64,000 nt of DNA from RGIG6165 sp045538835 (GTDB taxonomy: Bacteria; Bacillota; Clostridia; Oscillospirales; Feifaniaceae), in NCBI GenBank assembly GCA_045538835.1, contig JAZQEF010000026.1, forward strand, positions 1-64,000, written 5' to 3'. Positions 1 to 9,406 of this stretch are shown here, piece after piece; positions within the stretch are counted from its first letter, which is position 1, and each line of letters opens with the position of its first letter. The notes under the pieces are model-generated. The model saw nothing but the letters and a program-made list of their open reading frames with translations, was not told where the DNA came from and made no database searches. The position numbers were made by a program, and so were the translations under genes.

Positions 1-3000
1 ACACTGCTTTCGTCTATATACACAAGTTTATGGGATATGGATGAAAACGGCGACAGCGATGCAAACGACATTCTCATCAATCTCGTGGCAAACGGCGTGG
101 TGACACAGGCTCAGGCAAATGGAATTGCTTTTGCCCGCAAAAAACAGGACGGAATTGACACCTCGGGTATGAATTCGCATACAAACAGCGGCAGATATAA
201 TTTCCTTGGCAATTTAAACAATATACTGGATACCGGCGAAGGCGGTATCGCAATGATAGATAAACCCTATGATTTAGAAGCAGTCTATAATGCGTATAAC
301 AGCCTTGCAGAGGATGTTAATAATGCAATTAACTCGCCCGAATACGGTGACGATTTCGGTGTCAAGTTCCAAAAACGCATAGAATTGCTGATGCCTGAAG
401 TCGAAAAAGCACTGAACTGGATTAAAGCAAATGAAGAGTTGATTACAAATTATGAAAAACTCTATAACAATTTGAAAGGAATAAAAGAAAATCTTAAAAA
501 CTTCGATGGAGATTTAACTGCAGTACGCGAGCAAATGGCGGAATACGACATTGCTGAAGACTACTATTGGTCAATCAGTTCATCTGAAGAGATAAGCGCG
601 CAAATAAAAGAAGTCAAGCAGCAAGAGGCGGAGCTTGAGCATAACGAAAGATACGAACGTATCATGGCGAAACTGAAAAAATATGACGCAAACTATGCTG
701 AATTTGAAGCCGATGCTCAGTGGCTGAAAGAGACGCTCGGTGTGGATGTAACATATCTGATAGGCAAGAGCGCAGTTCTGTCTGAATATGGAGCAACTGA
801 CGCTGAAGCGGTAGCATATACAAGTACGGCTATTGAATTTGACAAGGCTCTCGGCATGATTGAAGATGCAAAAGAAGCAAAGTTTGACGGACAAATAGAG
901 AAGTTGGAGGATTTTCAAGCAGATGCCCAAAACAGAGAAGAACAAGGAGAACTGGCTTCCGAATATAATAACATAACCGTTGTTAAGGAAGTGTTTTACG
1001 GTGCAGAGGCTGACTGGGGTGACGGCACACTGCGAGGCGGCGACACCTACATAAAAAATATGAATGCAACTGACAGGGCAATAGAGGCTGTGGTAAATGG
1101 GTATGCACAAACAGATAGCGGCGATTATCAAACAGGTATTGAGCAGATCGAGCGCGAAATTGAAGTGGCATCAAATTACAGATATTTATATGATCAGGCA
1201 ATGAAAAACATTGAAACAATGATATACGGAGACGCTGTTATAAATGGTTACAGCGATGATGATAAAAAGTATATTCAGAACACGTTTGGTATTGATTTAA
1301 CTGATGCCACAGATGAACAGATAAGTCATATCATTAATACTCTGTATGGGGAACTGAACGAAAAACTCCATACGGTAATTGACCGCGTATCATGGCTTGA
1401 ATCGCAGAAAAACTCTGTTGAACAAAGTAAAAAAGATGTTGAGATAAATGAGAAAACACTATCTTATCACAGCAATGAAAACTTTGATGAACTCTCACAG
1501 TATAATCAAGAATATGCTACGAGTGATAATATGACTGATGATTTGCTGTATATAATGCTCAACCGCGGCGTGCTCGACAGATATGGTACGTTCAAGGGAG
1601 GCGATGAGGAGTATCTTGATGAATTGAAAAAAAGATTGCGTGAAATAGTGATAGGGGATATCTATACCGAAAGTGATGAAGATAAGTACATGAAACTTCA
1701 ACAGAAGATATCTGAATATGAGAAGTATTATCTATATATGAATGATGATGAAGTTGCGACTTTCAATTATATTTATGCGACTGAGGGCAGGGATAAGGCG
1801 TTTGCTTACCTGAAAAAGATTGAAAGGCTTATGAATAAGAGAGAGACAGAAGAAGAAACGGCAGAGGCGGCGGAGTTTGCCGAAGACCATCCTGTTTTAG
1901 CTTCGGTGGGAAGTGTATTTAAATCTGTTGGAGCAAGTGTTGTGTCGGTGGTATCCAACATCAACGATGCCGTAACTGTAGCAATGGGAGGCGAGATAGA
2001 CCCGTACAGTCTGCTCAAACTTCCCCAGAAGGAAATAGATATTACGAGACAGGTTGTCAGCTCGAATTTGGGTACGGTAGGCGCTTTTCTTTACAATGCG
2101 GGAATGTCTATAGCAGACAGCGGAATGAGAATGGCGTTTACGCTTGGCACAGGTACGGCACTGGGACTCACCGGAGGGGCGCTGTCTGCATTCACGTCGG
2201 TTACGTCATCGGTTTTGTCGGGCTCCACCGTGATGCAGAATGCGATAGATGAGGCGCTCTCAAAGGGGTATACCGATTGGGGGGCACTTGCATACGGCTT
2301 TGCAATAGGTGCGGTAGAGTGCCTTAGTGAAAAAGCAGGTATAGACAGAATACTCGAAGCGGACGGCAAGTTCTTGGCACGTACTTTAAATAACGTAGTG
2401 TCCGAAGGCTCGGAAGAAGTTGTCTCAAACTGGGGCGGACGCGTTATAAACATAATTGCAGACGGTAAAAACAGCGAGTTTGCACTCAAATTAAAAGAGT
2501 ACAGAGATGCGGGTGCATCAAATAAAGAGGCACTGCTTAAAGCGGTAGGAGATATTGCGGCGGAGGATGCGGCAACGTTTATTGCAGGCGGACTTTCAGG
2601 CTTTGTCATGGGTGAAGTACATCATAAATCAAATGTTGCGCTCAATTACATAAATAAAAAATCAACGGGCACACAGCCGATGAATTTTATTGAAAGCATT
2701 ACACAGGAAATAACGCTCGACAGCAAAACTGCAGAAAACATACGCAGTTATCTTGTCAGTGAGGGTGTAAAGAGTGCTGATGCAGATAGTATTTCTTCGT
2801 CAATAGAACACATAATCAGCGGTACGGCAACGCAGGCGGATATAGAACTTGTCGCACGGAACGAACATGCACGGAGCGCAATGAACAATTTTGCCGGAAC
2901 GGATTTTAAGAGTGACGGTACTGTCAAAAATGATATTATAACGTATGCATCCGGGCAGAGAGCAAAGGCGGATTATATTGGTGTTATCAATAAGAAATCT

Positions 3001-5610
3001 GACACAGATACCAATGTCAAAGTAAATGAAGATGCAGGTCTTGTGCGCAATAAATACGTAAGAAAGAATCTTGATATAAAAGTTGCCGACAAAATCGATA
3101 GCATTGCAAAAGCATTGGGGGTAAAAGTTCATTTCGTTGCTTCCGTAAACGGCGGAAAGAGCAATGCGGCGATAGACGGTTCGGTTATAGAAATCGAGCA
3201 GAACAATAAAAATCCGCTTGAGTATCTTTTGGGACACGAAATAACGCACAGAATAAAATCACTGTCGCCGGAGAATTATGATAACTTTAAAAATGCTGTA
3301 ATTAACGGAATGTCTGAAGAATTTGTCGATGCGCAGATAAAGGTTATGAGAGCGTACGGCGGCAAAATAAGCGATGATTTGCTTGTCGAAGAAACCATCT
3401 GTAATATCGCAGGAGAGATAGCACTCAACAACGACCTGCTTGAAAGTTTTATTAAACAGAACAGAAACGACAAAGGTGTTCTCCGTGCATTCTTGGAAGT
3501 TATTCAAAACATAATAGAGCGATTTACGGGAAATGACAGACGCAAAATGGAAGATGCCGTATATCAACTTGAAAAGGCTTTGGGAGAAGCCGCGGATGCT
3601 GCGGACAGGCTGGCACAAGAGGGCGAGTTTGAAACAAAGGAGAGCATAGACTTTGAACAGTCTTCGGAAAACGGTGTTAAATGGCTGATAAAGTATCCGA
3701 TTTTTTCACAAGAGGATATTCATCAAAATAGTATTAAACTGCCCAAAATGAAAGAGGTAGCCTTTTTAAGTGGTAATGAATTTGCTAAAGACGGAACACC
3801 TCTTGATTCAAGAATTCTCAGTTTCTTTGACAGTTTGGGAAATAATGTTTACTCTGAACAGTTTGGAGATGTGGCGTTGACAAAATCAAGTGTCAGATCA
3901 GATAGACGACATGGTCACACAAACGAAAAGATTATTTCTTATGCGGCTGTTCCTGAAGTTATAAAAAACGGAGTAGTAATAGATAGTAAAAATAAGAATT
4001 TGGGAGAGGTAGAGCGAATCGTTGTAGCTGCGCCTATAAAAATTAGTAAAGATAGATACTATATGGCTGTGATGCTGCAAAGAGATAGTGCAACTCAGAG
4101 GTTATATGCTCATGATGTAGTTATAGCAAAAGAGACTGCTGAAACAGAAACCAGTATCCTGAACACTACAGGGCCGCTTTCCGAAACAAACAGTCTCTTT
4201 ATAACAGATATACTACGAAAAGCTCTATCTGTCAATAGCAATTCTATGCAGAATACATCAGATAATGTCACAGTCAGACTTGCGCAAGAGGGCGAAATTG
4301 ACTCAAAGAACAGCATTGACGGGTCTTCGGAAAACGGTGTTAAATTCAGTATAAAGACGGCTGATGACGGTTCTTTATTTGTGGACGTGGAAGAAAGCAT
4401 AACCGATAGATCACGAAGTGCAAAAAAAATAACAGATATATCCTCGTTAACCCAACCGAGTAAAAACTCGCCGAGAGGAACAAAGGATATATCCGTTAAT
4501 GACAACGTATCACAAAATGACACTGCTGTCAATAACGATTCCGTAAGAAACTCTCTTAAAGGAAGCGAGAGCATAGATGCCGAACAGATTTATCTTGAAA
4601 AAGAAGCACAGGTTGAGAACAACAGTCTGTTTGAAGGTGAACTGGGTGAAGCAACTTTTATTTCCGGCGATGAATTTGTCAATACAATAAAGGACAATAA
4701 ATTGCTTCTGAAGCATGTTACGAACCATATTGCTAAAAAAATGGGAAAAAATTACATCAAAAATTTAAGAAAAATGTTTGATAGCTATGGCGACAAATAT
4801 CAAGCCGAAGAAGCAGTTATAAAAAACTACATTGGACAAGTTGCTTTGGACAGTGATAAAACTATTGATTTTGTAGAATTCGGTATCAGGAACAGGGGTA
4901 TATTGGTCGCTTACAGAGATACTTTGAGGAATAATATAGACAGATTTAACCCGAGATACAGACCTCAGTTGAATGCGGCACTGGAACTGACGGAAACGGT
5001 TCTTCAGAAAATGGATGATAATTTGTCGAATAATGTCGAAATTAGCAGAAATGAAATTGTTGATTTATATGATGAAATTTATTATAATCAAAACAAGAAA
5101 GTTGATACGGGACTCTATGATGAAACAGCCGTTTCTGAAGAGGATGCTTATGATGAAAACGGCAGGTTAAAGCCAGATATTATTTGTGAAGCGGGTGAGC
5201 GTAAATACCGCTATAAAACTGACTCATTGGGTCGTATTATACTTGCTCAAGCGAGGGGATTGGCAAAGAAACTGCATGAAGGGCGGCTTTCATATGTCAG
5301 GGAGACATTGGAAAAGTTGTTTTCTGATGATGCAGGGCATATTTTTGCAGATTCGTTCGGCGGTTCAGGTGGACATGTCAATATGTTTTCACAAAACAGA
5401 CTGGTCAATCGGATAGAGTACGTAAAACTTGAAGCGGCGTGGCGTAAGGCAATTAACAAAGGAAATACGGTCAATGTTGAGATAGAACTTATCTATGAAG
5501 GTAATTCGGACAGGCCTGCCGCAATGAAAATAAAATATGAAATCCACGAAAAAACGGGCAAAATCAGTTATCACGAAAAAACGATGGTAAATTACAGACT
5601 GAAGGAGTGA
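1..5610 (+). CDS. Giant polymorphic toxin, C-terminal DNA/RNA non-specific endonuclease (5' partial)
   Basis: The frame is open to base 1 and the first ATG (base 37) has no ribosome site, so the true start lies upstream; residues here count from that ATG (1857 aa). Order seen: a long charged helical region (about 1-610); a Gly/Ala-rich hydrophobic stretch (about 625-870), possibly membrane-inserting; a zincin-like metallopeptidase with GHEITHR at 1066-1072 (H1067, E1068, H1071); a domain at about 1215-1405 that resembles the phage-linked Barnase/EndoU/ColicinE5/RelE-type (PBECR) modules; a region of unknown type; and a C-terminal nuclease at about 1700-1857. The nuclease has AGHIFADSFGGSGG around H1768, followed by N/R-rich and YEGNSDRP motifs as in the Endonuclea_NS_2 family of YeeF-like toxins. 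A small gene follows at once and fits an immunity protein. The nuclease call is firm; the PBECR and hydrophobic-module calls are recognition by eye. Confidence 0.8.
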   Translation, partial: TLLSSIYTSLWDMDENGDSDANDILINLVANGVVTQAQANGIAFARKKQDGIDTSGMNSHTNSGRYNFLGNLNNILDTGEGGIAMIDKPYDLEAVYNAYNSLAEDVNNAINSPEYGDDFGVKFQKRIELLMPEVEKALNWIKANEELITNYEKLYNNLKGIKENLKNFDGDLTAVREQMAEYDIAEDYYWSISSSEEISAQIKEVKQQEAELEHNERYERIMAKLKKYDANYAEFEADAQWLKETLGVDVTYLIGKSAVLSEYGATDAEAVAYTSTAIEFDKALGMIEDAKEAKFDGQIEKLEDFQADAQNREEQGELASEYNNITVVKEVFYGAEADWGDGTLRGGDTYIKNMNATDRAIEAVVNGYAQTDSGDYQTGIEQIEREIEVASNYRYLYDQAMKNIETMIYGDAVINGYSDDDKKYIQNTFGIDLTDATDEQISHIINTLYGELNEKLHTVIDRVSWLESQKNSVEQSKKDVEINEKTLSYHSNENFDELSQYNQEYATSDNMTDDLLYIMLNRGVLDRYGTFKGGDEEYLDELKKRLREIVIGDIYTESDEDKYMKLQQKISEYEKYYLYMNDDEVATFNYIYATEGRDKAFAYLKKIERLMNKRETEEETAEAAEFAEDHPVLASVGSVFKSVGASVVSVVSNINDAVTVAMGGEIDPYSLLKLPQKEIDITRQVVSSNLGTVGAFLYNAGMSIADSGMRMAFTLGTGTALGLTGGALSAFTSVTSSVLSGSTVMQNAIDEALSKGYTDWGALAYGFAIGAVECLSEKAGIDRILEADGKFLARTLNNVVSEGSEEVVSNWGGRVINIIADGKNSEFALKLKEYRDAGASNKEALLKAVGDIAAEDAATFIAGGLSGFVMGEVHHKSNVALNYINKKSTGTQPMNFIESITQEITLDSKTAENIRSYLVSEGVKSADADSISSSIEHIISGTATQADIELVARNEHARSAMNNFAGTDFKSDGTVKNDIITYASGQRAKADYIGVINKKSDTDTNVKVNEDAGLVRNKYVRKNLDIKVADKIDSIAKALGVKVHFVASVNGGKSNAAIDGSVIEIEQNNKNPLEYLLGHEITHRIKSLSPENYDNFKNAVINGMSEEFVDAQIKVMRAYGGKISDDLLVEETICNIAGEIALNNDLLESFIKQNRNDKGVLRAFLEVIQNIIERFTGNDRRKMEDAVYQLEKALGEAADAADRLAQEGEFETKESIDFEQSSENGVKWLIKYPIFSQEDIHQNSIKLPKMKEVAFLSGNEFAKDGTPLDSRILSFFDSLGNNVYSEQFGDVALTKSSVRSDRRHGHTNEKIISYAAVPEVIKNGVVIDSKNKNLGEVERIVVAAPIKISKDRYYMAVMLQRDSATQRLYAHDVVIAKETAETETSILNTTGPLSETNSLFITDILRKALSVNSNSMQNTSDNVTVRLAQEGEIDSKNSIDGSSENGVKFSIKTADDGSLFVDVEESITDRSRSAKKITDISSLTQPSKNSPRGTKDISVNDNVSQNDTAVNNDSVRNSLKGSESIDAEQIYLEKEAQVENNSLFEGELGEATFISGDEFVNTIKDNKLLLKHVTNHIAKKMGKNYIKNLRKMFDSYGDKYQAEEAVIKNYIGQVALDSDKTIDFVEFGIRNRGILVAYRDTLRNNIDRFNPRYRPQLNAALELTETVLQKMDDNLSNNVEISRNEIVDLYDEIYYNQNKKVDTGLYDETAVSEEDAYDENGRLKPDIICEAGERKYRYKTDSLGRIILAQARGLAKKLHEGRLSYVRETLEKLFSDDAGHIFADSFGGSGGHVNMFSQNRLVNRIEYVKLEAAWRKAINKGNTVNVEIELIYEGNSDRPAAMKIKYEIHEKTGKISYHEKTMVNYRLKE
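3661..3682 (+). repeat. In-frame 22-base direct repeat inside the toxin gene, copy 1
   Basis: Identical to the copy at 4324-4345, 663 bases (221 codons) away. It encodes SSENGVK and sits at the end of a longer similar linker, RLAQEGE...SSENGVK, residues 1191-1215. The two linkers flank the PBECR-like domain, which suggests the domain was gained or exchanged by recombination at repeated linkers. Confidence 0.85.
4324..4345 (+). repeat. In-frame 22-base direct repeat inside the toxin gene, copy 2
   Basis: Second copy of the 22-base repeat. It ends the linker at residues 1414-1436 (RLAQEGE...SSENGVK) just after the PBECR-like domain and before the final part of the toxin. Confidence 0.85.
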
Positions 5611-5615
5611 CACAA

Positions 5616-6035
5616 ATGGACGCAAATTTTCATGACAAGTTATCAGATTATCAGGCAGAGATAGTATCGTATGCATGTGACGTTTTAAAAAAAGAACCGC
5701 ATATGGTATTTGTCTTGGCTGATATGGCGAGATATGCACCGGGATATACGATTTATTATTATGTAAAGGGTAAGATTTGCACACAGGCAGAATTGAAACC
5801 CTCAAGGAAAGCAGCAGAGTTCGGGCATGAATTGAGTATGAATATTCATTATATGACCGAGCATTTTGTCAAAAACGGGATGGAGGCTCCTGTATGGGCA
5901 AAACTTTATTACGATGTCAGAACAAGTGAGTTTAAAGCCGAGTACCATTATCCTGAGGAGGGTGTGGAAGAAAAAGACTGGCTTGACTTGGCAGATGAAT
6001 GGCACGAAGAACTCAAAAGAACGTACAATTCTTAA
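5616..6035 (+). CDS. Probable immunity protein of the toxin (YezG/DUF600-like)
   Basis: A 139-residue soluble acidic protein. The ATG at 5616 is chosen because AAGGAG at 5602-5607 lies 8 bases before it; a GTG at 5607 would overlap that site. The C-terminal part (WAKLYYDVRTSEFKAEY, then acidic residues and a W-rich helix) resembles the DUF600/YezG fold, which in Bacillus neutralises YeeF, a toxin with the same C-terminal nuclease type. The gene starts 5 bases after the toxin stop, the usual arrangement for a cognate immunity gene. Function is inferred from context and moderate sequence resemblance. Confidence 0.6.
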   Translation: MDANFHDKLSDYQAEIVSYACDVLKKEPHMVFVLADMARYAPGYTIYYYVKGKICTQAELKPSRKAAEFGHELSMNIHYMTEHFVKNGMEAPVWAKLYYDVRTSEFKAEYHYPEEGVEEKDWLDLADEWHEELKRTYNS

Positions 6036-6062
6036 AAATAATACATAAAAGGATGGGAAAAT

Positions 6063-6515
6063 ATGGAACAGAGTAAAATTACAGGAGCATCAGCAAGCAA
6101 ATTTATGAAAGTATACCGATTTGTAGTATTACCGATATACTTAATAGCATGTATATTCTTTTATGTGTACTACAACGCATATGAACCTGAAGGGATATAT
6201 ACGTCAGAGAAAATAGTTGTTGCATTGTCATATTTAGCGTTATTTGCAAGCATCGCAATGATTGTTTATCTTATTGCAGGATTGGGAAACGGAAGTTTAA
6301 TTAATATCAAAATAACTGTAGCTATGTTAACTATAACACCGGTTCTTCCTTATTTGGATACTATTTACATTCATATGCTTGAACTTGCAGTGAATCGTTC
6401 TACAACCGTTAGTACGTTGGCTATCGTAATATCATATGCAATAACATTTCTTATCTTCTCGTTACCGCAAATCATTTATTTGAAAAAGAATGAATGGATG
6501 TTTTATACAAAATAA
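6063..6515 (+). CDS. Small four-helix membrane protein, unknown
   Basis: 150 residues with about four hydrophobic helices (about 20-38, 55-78, 90-108, 122-142), a short Lys/Ser N-terminus and a basic C-terminal tail. I do not recognise the family. It lies 27 bases after the probable immunity gene, has AAGGATGGG before its ATG, and is the last gene before a terminator, so it is probably cotranscribed with the toxin and immunity genes. It could be a second, membrane-located protective protein or an accessory factor; nothing in the sequence decides this. Confidence 0.6.
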   Translation: MEQSKITGASASKFMKVYRFVVLPIYLIACIFFYVYYNAYEPEGIYTSEKIVVALSYLALFASIAMIVYLIAGLGNGSLINIKITVAMLTITPVLPYLDTIYIHMLELAVNRSTTVSTLAIVISYAITFLIFSLPQIIYLKKNEWMFYTK

Positions 6516-6556
6516 AAAACTCAGGGTGGGATTACAAATCCTGCCCTGTTTTTTAT
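6515..6556 (+). terminator. Intrinsic terminator of the toxin operon
   Basis: Stem CAGGGTGGGAT / ATCCTGCCCTG with a short loop (two G-U pairs) followed by TTTTTTATT. Confidence 0.8.
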
Positions 6557-6584
6557 TGCAAAAATGTATAAAATATGATAAAAT
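6556..6584 (+). promoter_or_regulatory. Promoter of the DUF1846 gene
   Basis: TTGCAA, 17 bases, TAAAAT: a housekeeping-type promoter just after the preceding terminator and 34 bases before the start codon. Confidence 0.55.
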
Positions 6585-6618
6585 AAACAAATAGTTTTTC
6601 TTAATGAGGTAGTAAGCA

Positions 6619-8106
6619 ATGTGGCAGATTGGCTTTGATAATGAAGCATATATACAAAAGCAGTCCGAGCAGATTCGTCAGCGTATAAAGGCGTTCGGCG
6701 GCAAACTTTATCTTGAGTTCGGCGGCAAACTTTTTGATGATTACCATGCATCGCGCGTACTGCCCGGCTTTAAGCCCGACAGCAAGGTGCTTATGCTCAA
6801 AAATCTCGGTGAAGATGTTGAGATAGTTATCGTAATAAGCGCAATCGATATTGAAAAAAACAAGGTGCGCGGCGACCTTGGCATCACTTATGACAGTGAC
6901 GTACTGCGTCTTATTGACGCTTTCCGTGAGATAGGGCTCTATGTCGGCAGCGTTGTCATCTCCAAGTACAAAGAACAGCCGAGTGCAGTGGCATTCAAGA
7001 AGAAACTTGAAAGTCTCGGCATGAAAGTATATCTCCACAGGGTGATAGACGGTTATCCGATGAACATTGCTCACGTTGTGAGTGAAGAGGGCTTTGGTAA
7101 GAACGAGTTTATAGAAACGTCAAGGCCGCTTGTCGTTGTAACGGCGCCCGGTCCCGGAAGCGGCAAGATGGCGACCTGTCTCTCACAGCTCTATCACGAT
7201 TATCTGCGGGGTGTGTCGGCAGGCTATGCAAAGTTTGAAACCTTTCCGATATGGAATATTCCTTTAAAGCACCCCGTAAATCTCGCATACGAGGCGGCAA
7301 CTGCCGACCTTGACGATGTCAATATGATAGATCCGTATCATCTTGAAGCATACGGAAAAACAACGGTTAATTACAACAGGGACGTTGAGGTATTTCCCGT
7401 ACTTCGCACCATGTTTGAAAAGATACTCGGACAGAGTCCGTATAAATCGCCCACAGATATGGGTGTAAATATGGCAGGAAACTGCATAATCGACGATGAG
7501 GCAACCAAAAAGGCGGCTTGCGATGAAATAATCCGCCGCTACTTCTCTGTTTTGTGCGATCAGCGAATGGGAAGGGGCAGTAAAGAGGCTGTGTGCAAAG
7601 TCGAACTGCTGATGAATCAGGCAGGCATTTCGGTTGCTGACCGCGCGGTCGTTGCCGCCGCTCTTGAAAAGACAAAGCAGGCGGATATGCAACCTGTCGT
7701 GGCTATCGAACTTCCCGACGGTAAGATAATCACGGGCAGAAATAAAAATCTTCTCGGCGCATCTGCGGCGGCACTGCTCAATGCAATCAAAGAACTCGGC
7801 GGCATCGACGACGATGTATATTTGATATCGCCCGAAGTTATTGAGCCGATACAGAAACTCAAGACTGAGATACTCGGCAACCACAATCCGAGGCTTCATT
7901 CGGATGAGGTGCTTATCGCGCTCACCGTATCGGCGGTGCACAATGAGGTTGCAGCCCTTGCGACAAAACAGCTTGAAAAACTGCGTGGCTGTGAAGCACA
8001 TTCAACGGTAATTCTCTCACAGGTCGATCTTGATGTTTACAGAAAACTCGGAATCAACATCACCTGCGAACCGAGACATCAGACGAAAAAGTTGTACCAC
8101 AAATAA
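6619..8106 (+). CDS. DUF1846 family protein
   Basis: 495 residues, the full length of this conserved Firmicutes family, whose members start with a motif like GFDNEAYIQKQSEQI and carry TAPGPGSGKMATCLSQLYHD, a nucleotide-binding-like glycine-rich loop (here about residues 176-195). The family has solved structures, but I know of no settled biochemical role. The gene has GAGGT before the ATG, its own promoter and its own terminator, so it is a single-gene unit. No signal peptide or membrane helix, so cytoplasmic. The family call is firm and the function unknown. Confidence 0.9.
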   Translation: MWQIGFDNEAYIQKQSEQIRQRIKAFGGKLYLEFGGKLFDDYHASRVLPGFKPDSKVLMLKNLGEDVEIVIVISAIDIEKNKVRGDLGITYDSDVLRLIDAFREIGLYVGSVVISKYKEQPSAVAFKKKLESLGMKVYLHRVIDGYPMNIAHVVSEEGFGKNEFIETSRPLVVVTAPGPGSGKMATCLSQLYHDYLRGVSAGYAKFETFPIWNIPLKHPVNLAYEAATADLDDVNMIDPYHLEAYGKTTVNYNRDVEVFPVLRTMFEKILGQSPYKSPTDMGVNMAGNCIIDDEATKKAACDEIIRRYFSVLCDQRMGRGSKEAVCKVELLMNQAGISVADRAVVAAALEKTKQADMQPVVAIELPDGKIITGRNKNLLGASAAALLNAIKELGGIDDDVYLISPEVIEPIQKLKTEILGNHNPRLHSDEVLIALTVSAVHNEVAALATKQLEKLRGCEAHSTVILSQVDLDVYRKLGINITCEPRHQTKKLYHK

Positions 8107-8135
8107 AAAAAGGTTCTCTTTCGAGAACCTTTTTC
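8106..8135. terminator. Bidirectional terminator between DUF1846 and larA-like genes
   Basis: AAAAAGGTTCTC / GAGAACCTTTTT with loop TTTC. A-tract and T-tract flanks serve both converging genes. Confidence 0.9.
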
Positions 8136-9406
8136 TAATTCCGAATTACTACGGATACTCCGTCGGGGATTGCTGTAATTGAAGCATTTTCACCCACAAG
8201 TTTTTTTGCCATGGAAAGCGCTTCGGTAAGCGAATGCGCAGGCGTCATGTGGAATGATTTTATAAGACTGTCGGGCGCATCCGAAACATAGATGACATTC
8301 GCTTTTAGAAGTATACGGCAGAGAATCTGCGATTCCCACTGGTCAGCGATAGTCTCATTCCTGTCACGGGCGAGAATGGAATCGTAAATTTTCTGCGTAT
8401 CGGGCTCGCTGTCAAAGGTGTCAAAGAAGCCTTCGCCGCCGTGACCGTCGGTCGATGAGGCAAGCATTATGATAACGCCGCCGTCTTTGACAGTCGACTC
8501 AGCCGCCGTCATACCCTTGACCGCCTGATAGATGTTCTGGTCGAGCGGATAACCGCCGTTGGTTGTTATTACAATGTCAGACGGCACAGCCTTTGCACCG
8601 CAGAGATCTGATAAGAAACGAACACCCTCGGCGTGAGCCGCCTCAAGGTCGCCTGCAACGGCATAGATAGCCTCTTTTTTCTCGTTTATTACCACGTTCA
8701 CGATGTAGCACAGACCTGCCGTTTTAGCGGCATAAATCATATCCCTGTGAATGGGATTACCCTCGATTATGCCCGTTCTTGCCTTGTCGGATGCGATAAA
8801 TTCAGAGCAGTGGTTTGCAAGCACCGTCTGACGTGCCGCAACACCCGGAAGCACGCTCTTTCTGCCGCCCGAGAAGCCTGCAAAAAAGTGCGGTTCGATG
8901 AAACCTTCGGACACAAGCAGGTCAGCCTCATAGGCAATTTTGTTTATGACACATTCACCGCCTGAGGGCAGTGTGCCGATACCTACAAGCATATCCTCAT
9001 CAAGACAGTCGTGAACATAAATTTTTTCGTTGTTAACGATATCTTCGCCGAACTTGAACACAAGTTCATCTCTTGTCGTGCCTCTGTGAAAACCTGTGGC
9101 AATGAGTATAGTTATGTCCGCATCCGGGTTTCCCTGTCTTATTTCCTCGAGCATCGAGGGCATAATGACCTTGCTCGGCACGGGGCGCGTGTGGTCAGAT
9201 GCGATAATGCAGACCTTTTTCTTGCCTTTGGCAAGCTCGCAGAGTCTCGGTGAGCCGATGGGGTTTGCCATAGCCTCACGGACAAGTGCAGCGCCGTCTT
9301 TTTCGCATTTGTAGTCGTGTATGCCTGATGTCAAAACGGCGGCGAGATTTTCGTTTTCAAAATCGTATTCGACTGTTTCCTTACCGTATGGGAAATTAAG
9401 TTTCAT
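8135..9406 (-). CDS. larA: LarA-family nickel-pincer racemase (lactate racemase or relative)
   Basis: 423 residues, normal for LarA (DUF2088). The residues needed in Lactobacillus LarA are all present one position earlier: D71 and R74 in SDHTRP, H107 in GFHRGT, H173 in EPHFFAGF, the cofactor-anchoring Lys K183 in GRKSVLPG, and H199. The enzyme interconverts D- and L-2-hydroxy acids by hydride transfer through the nickel-pincer nucleotide; family members differ in substrate, so lactate is likely but not proven. No larB, larC or larE lies in the window. Its ATG overlaps the stop of the upstream pseudouridine synthase gene in an ATGA, which implies cotranscription. Cytoplasmic. Confidence 0.85.
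   Translation of the reverse strand: MKLNFPYGKETVEYDFENENLAAVLTSGIHDYKCEKDGAALVREAMANPIGSPRLCELAKGKKKVCIIASDHTRPVPSKVIMPSMLEEIRQGNPDADITILIATGFHRGTTRDELVFKFGEDIVNNEKIYVHDCLDEDMLVGIGTLPSGGECVINKIAYEADLLVSEGFIEPHFFAGFSGGRKSVLPGVAARQTVLANHCSEFIASDKARTGIIEGNPIHRDMIYAAKTAGLCYIVNVVINEKKEAIYAVAGDLEAAHAEGVRFLSDLCGAKAVPSDIVITTNGGYPLDQNIYQAVKGMTAAESTVKDGGVIIMLASSTDGHGGEGFFDTFDSEPDTQKIYDSILARDRNETIADQWESQILCRILLKANVIYVSDAPDSLIKSFHMTPAHSLTEALSMAKKLVGENASITAIPDGVSVVIRN

Noticed and set aside
1..6550. Prophage or integrative element at the left edge
   Set aside because: The toxin contains modules also found in phage-linked proteins, but no integrase, structural phage gene or attachment site is visible in the window.
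7264..8001. 245-codon open frame on the minus strand inside the DUF1846 gene
   Set aside because: It is the antisense shadow of a well-conserved gene, has Cys/Phe/Tyr/Ile-rich composition typical of reversed frames, and lacks a ribosome site.
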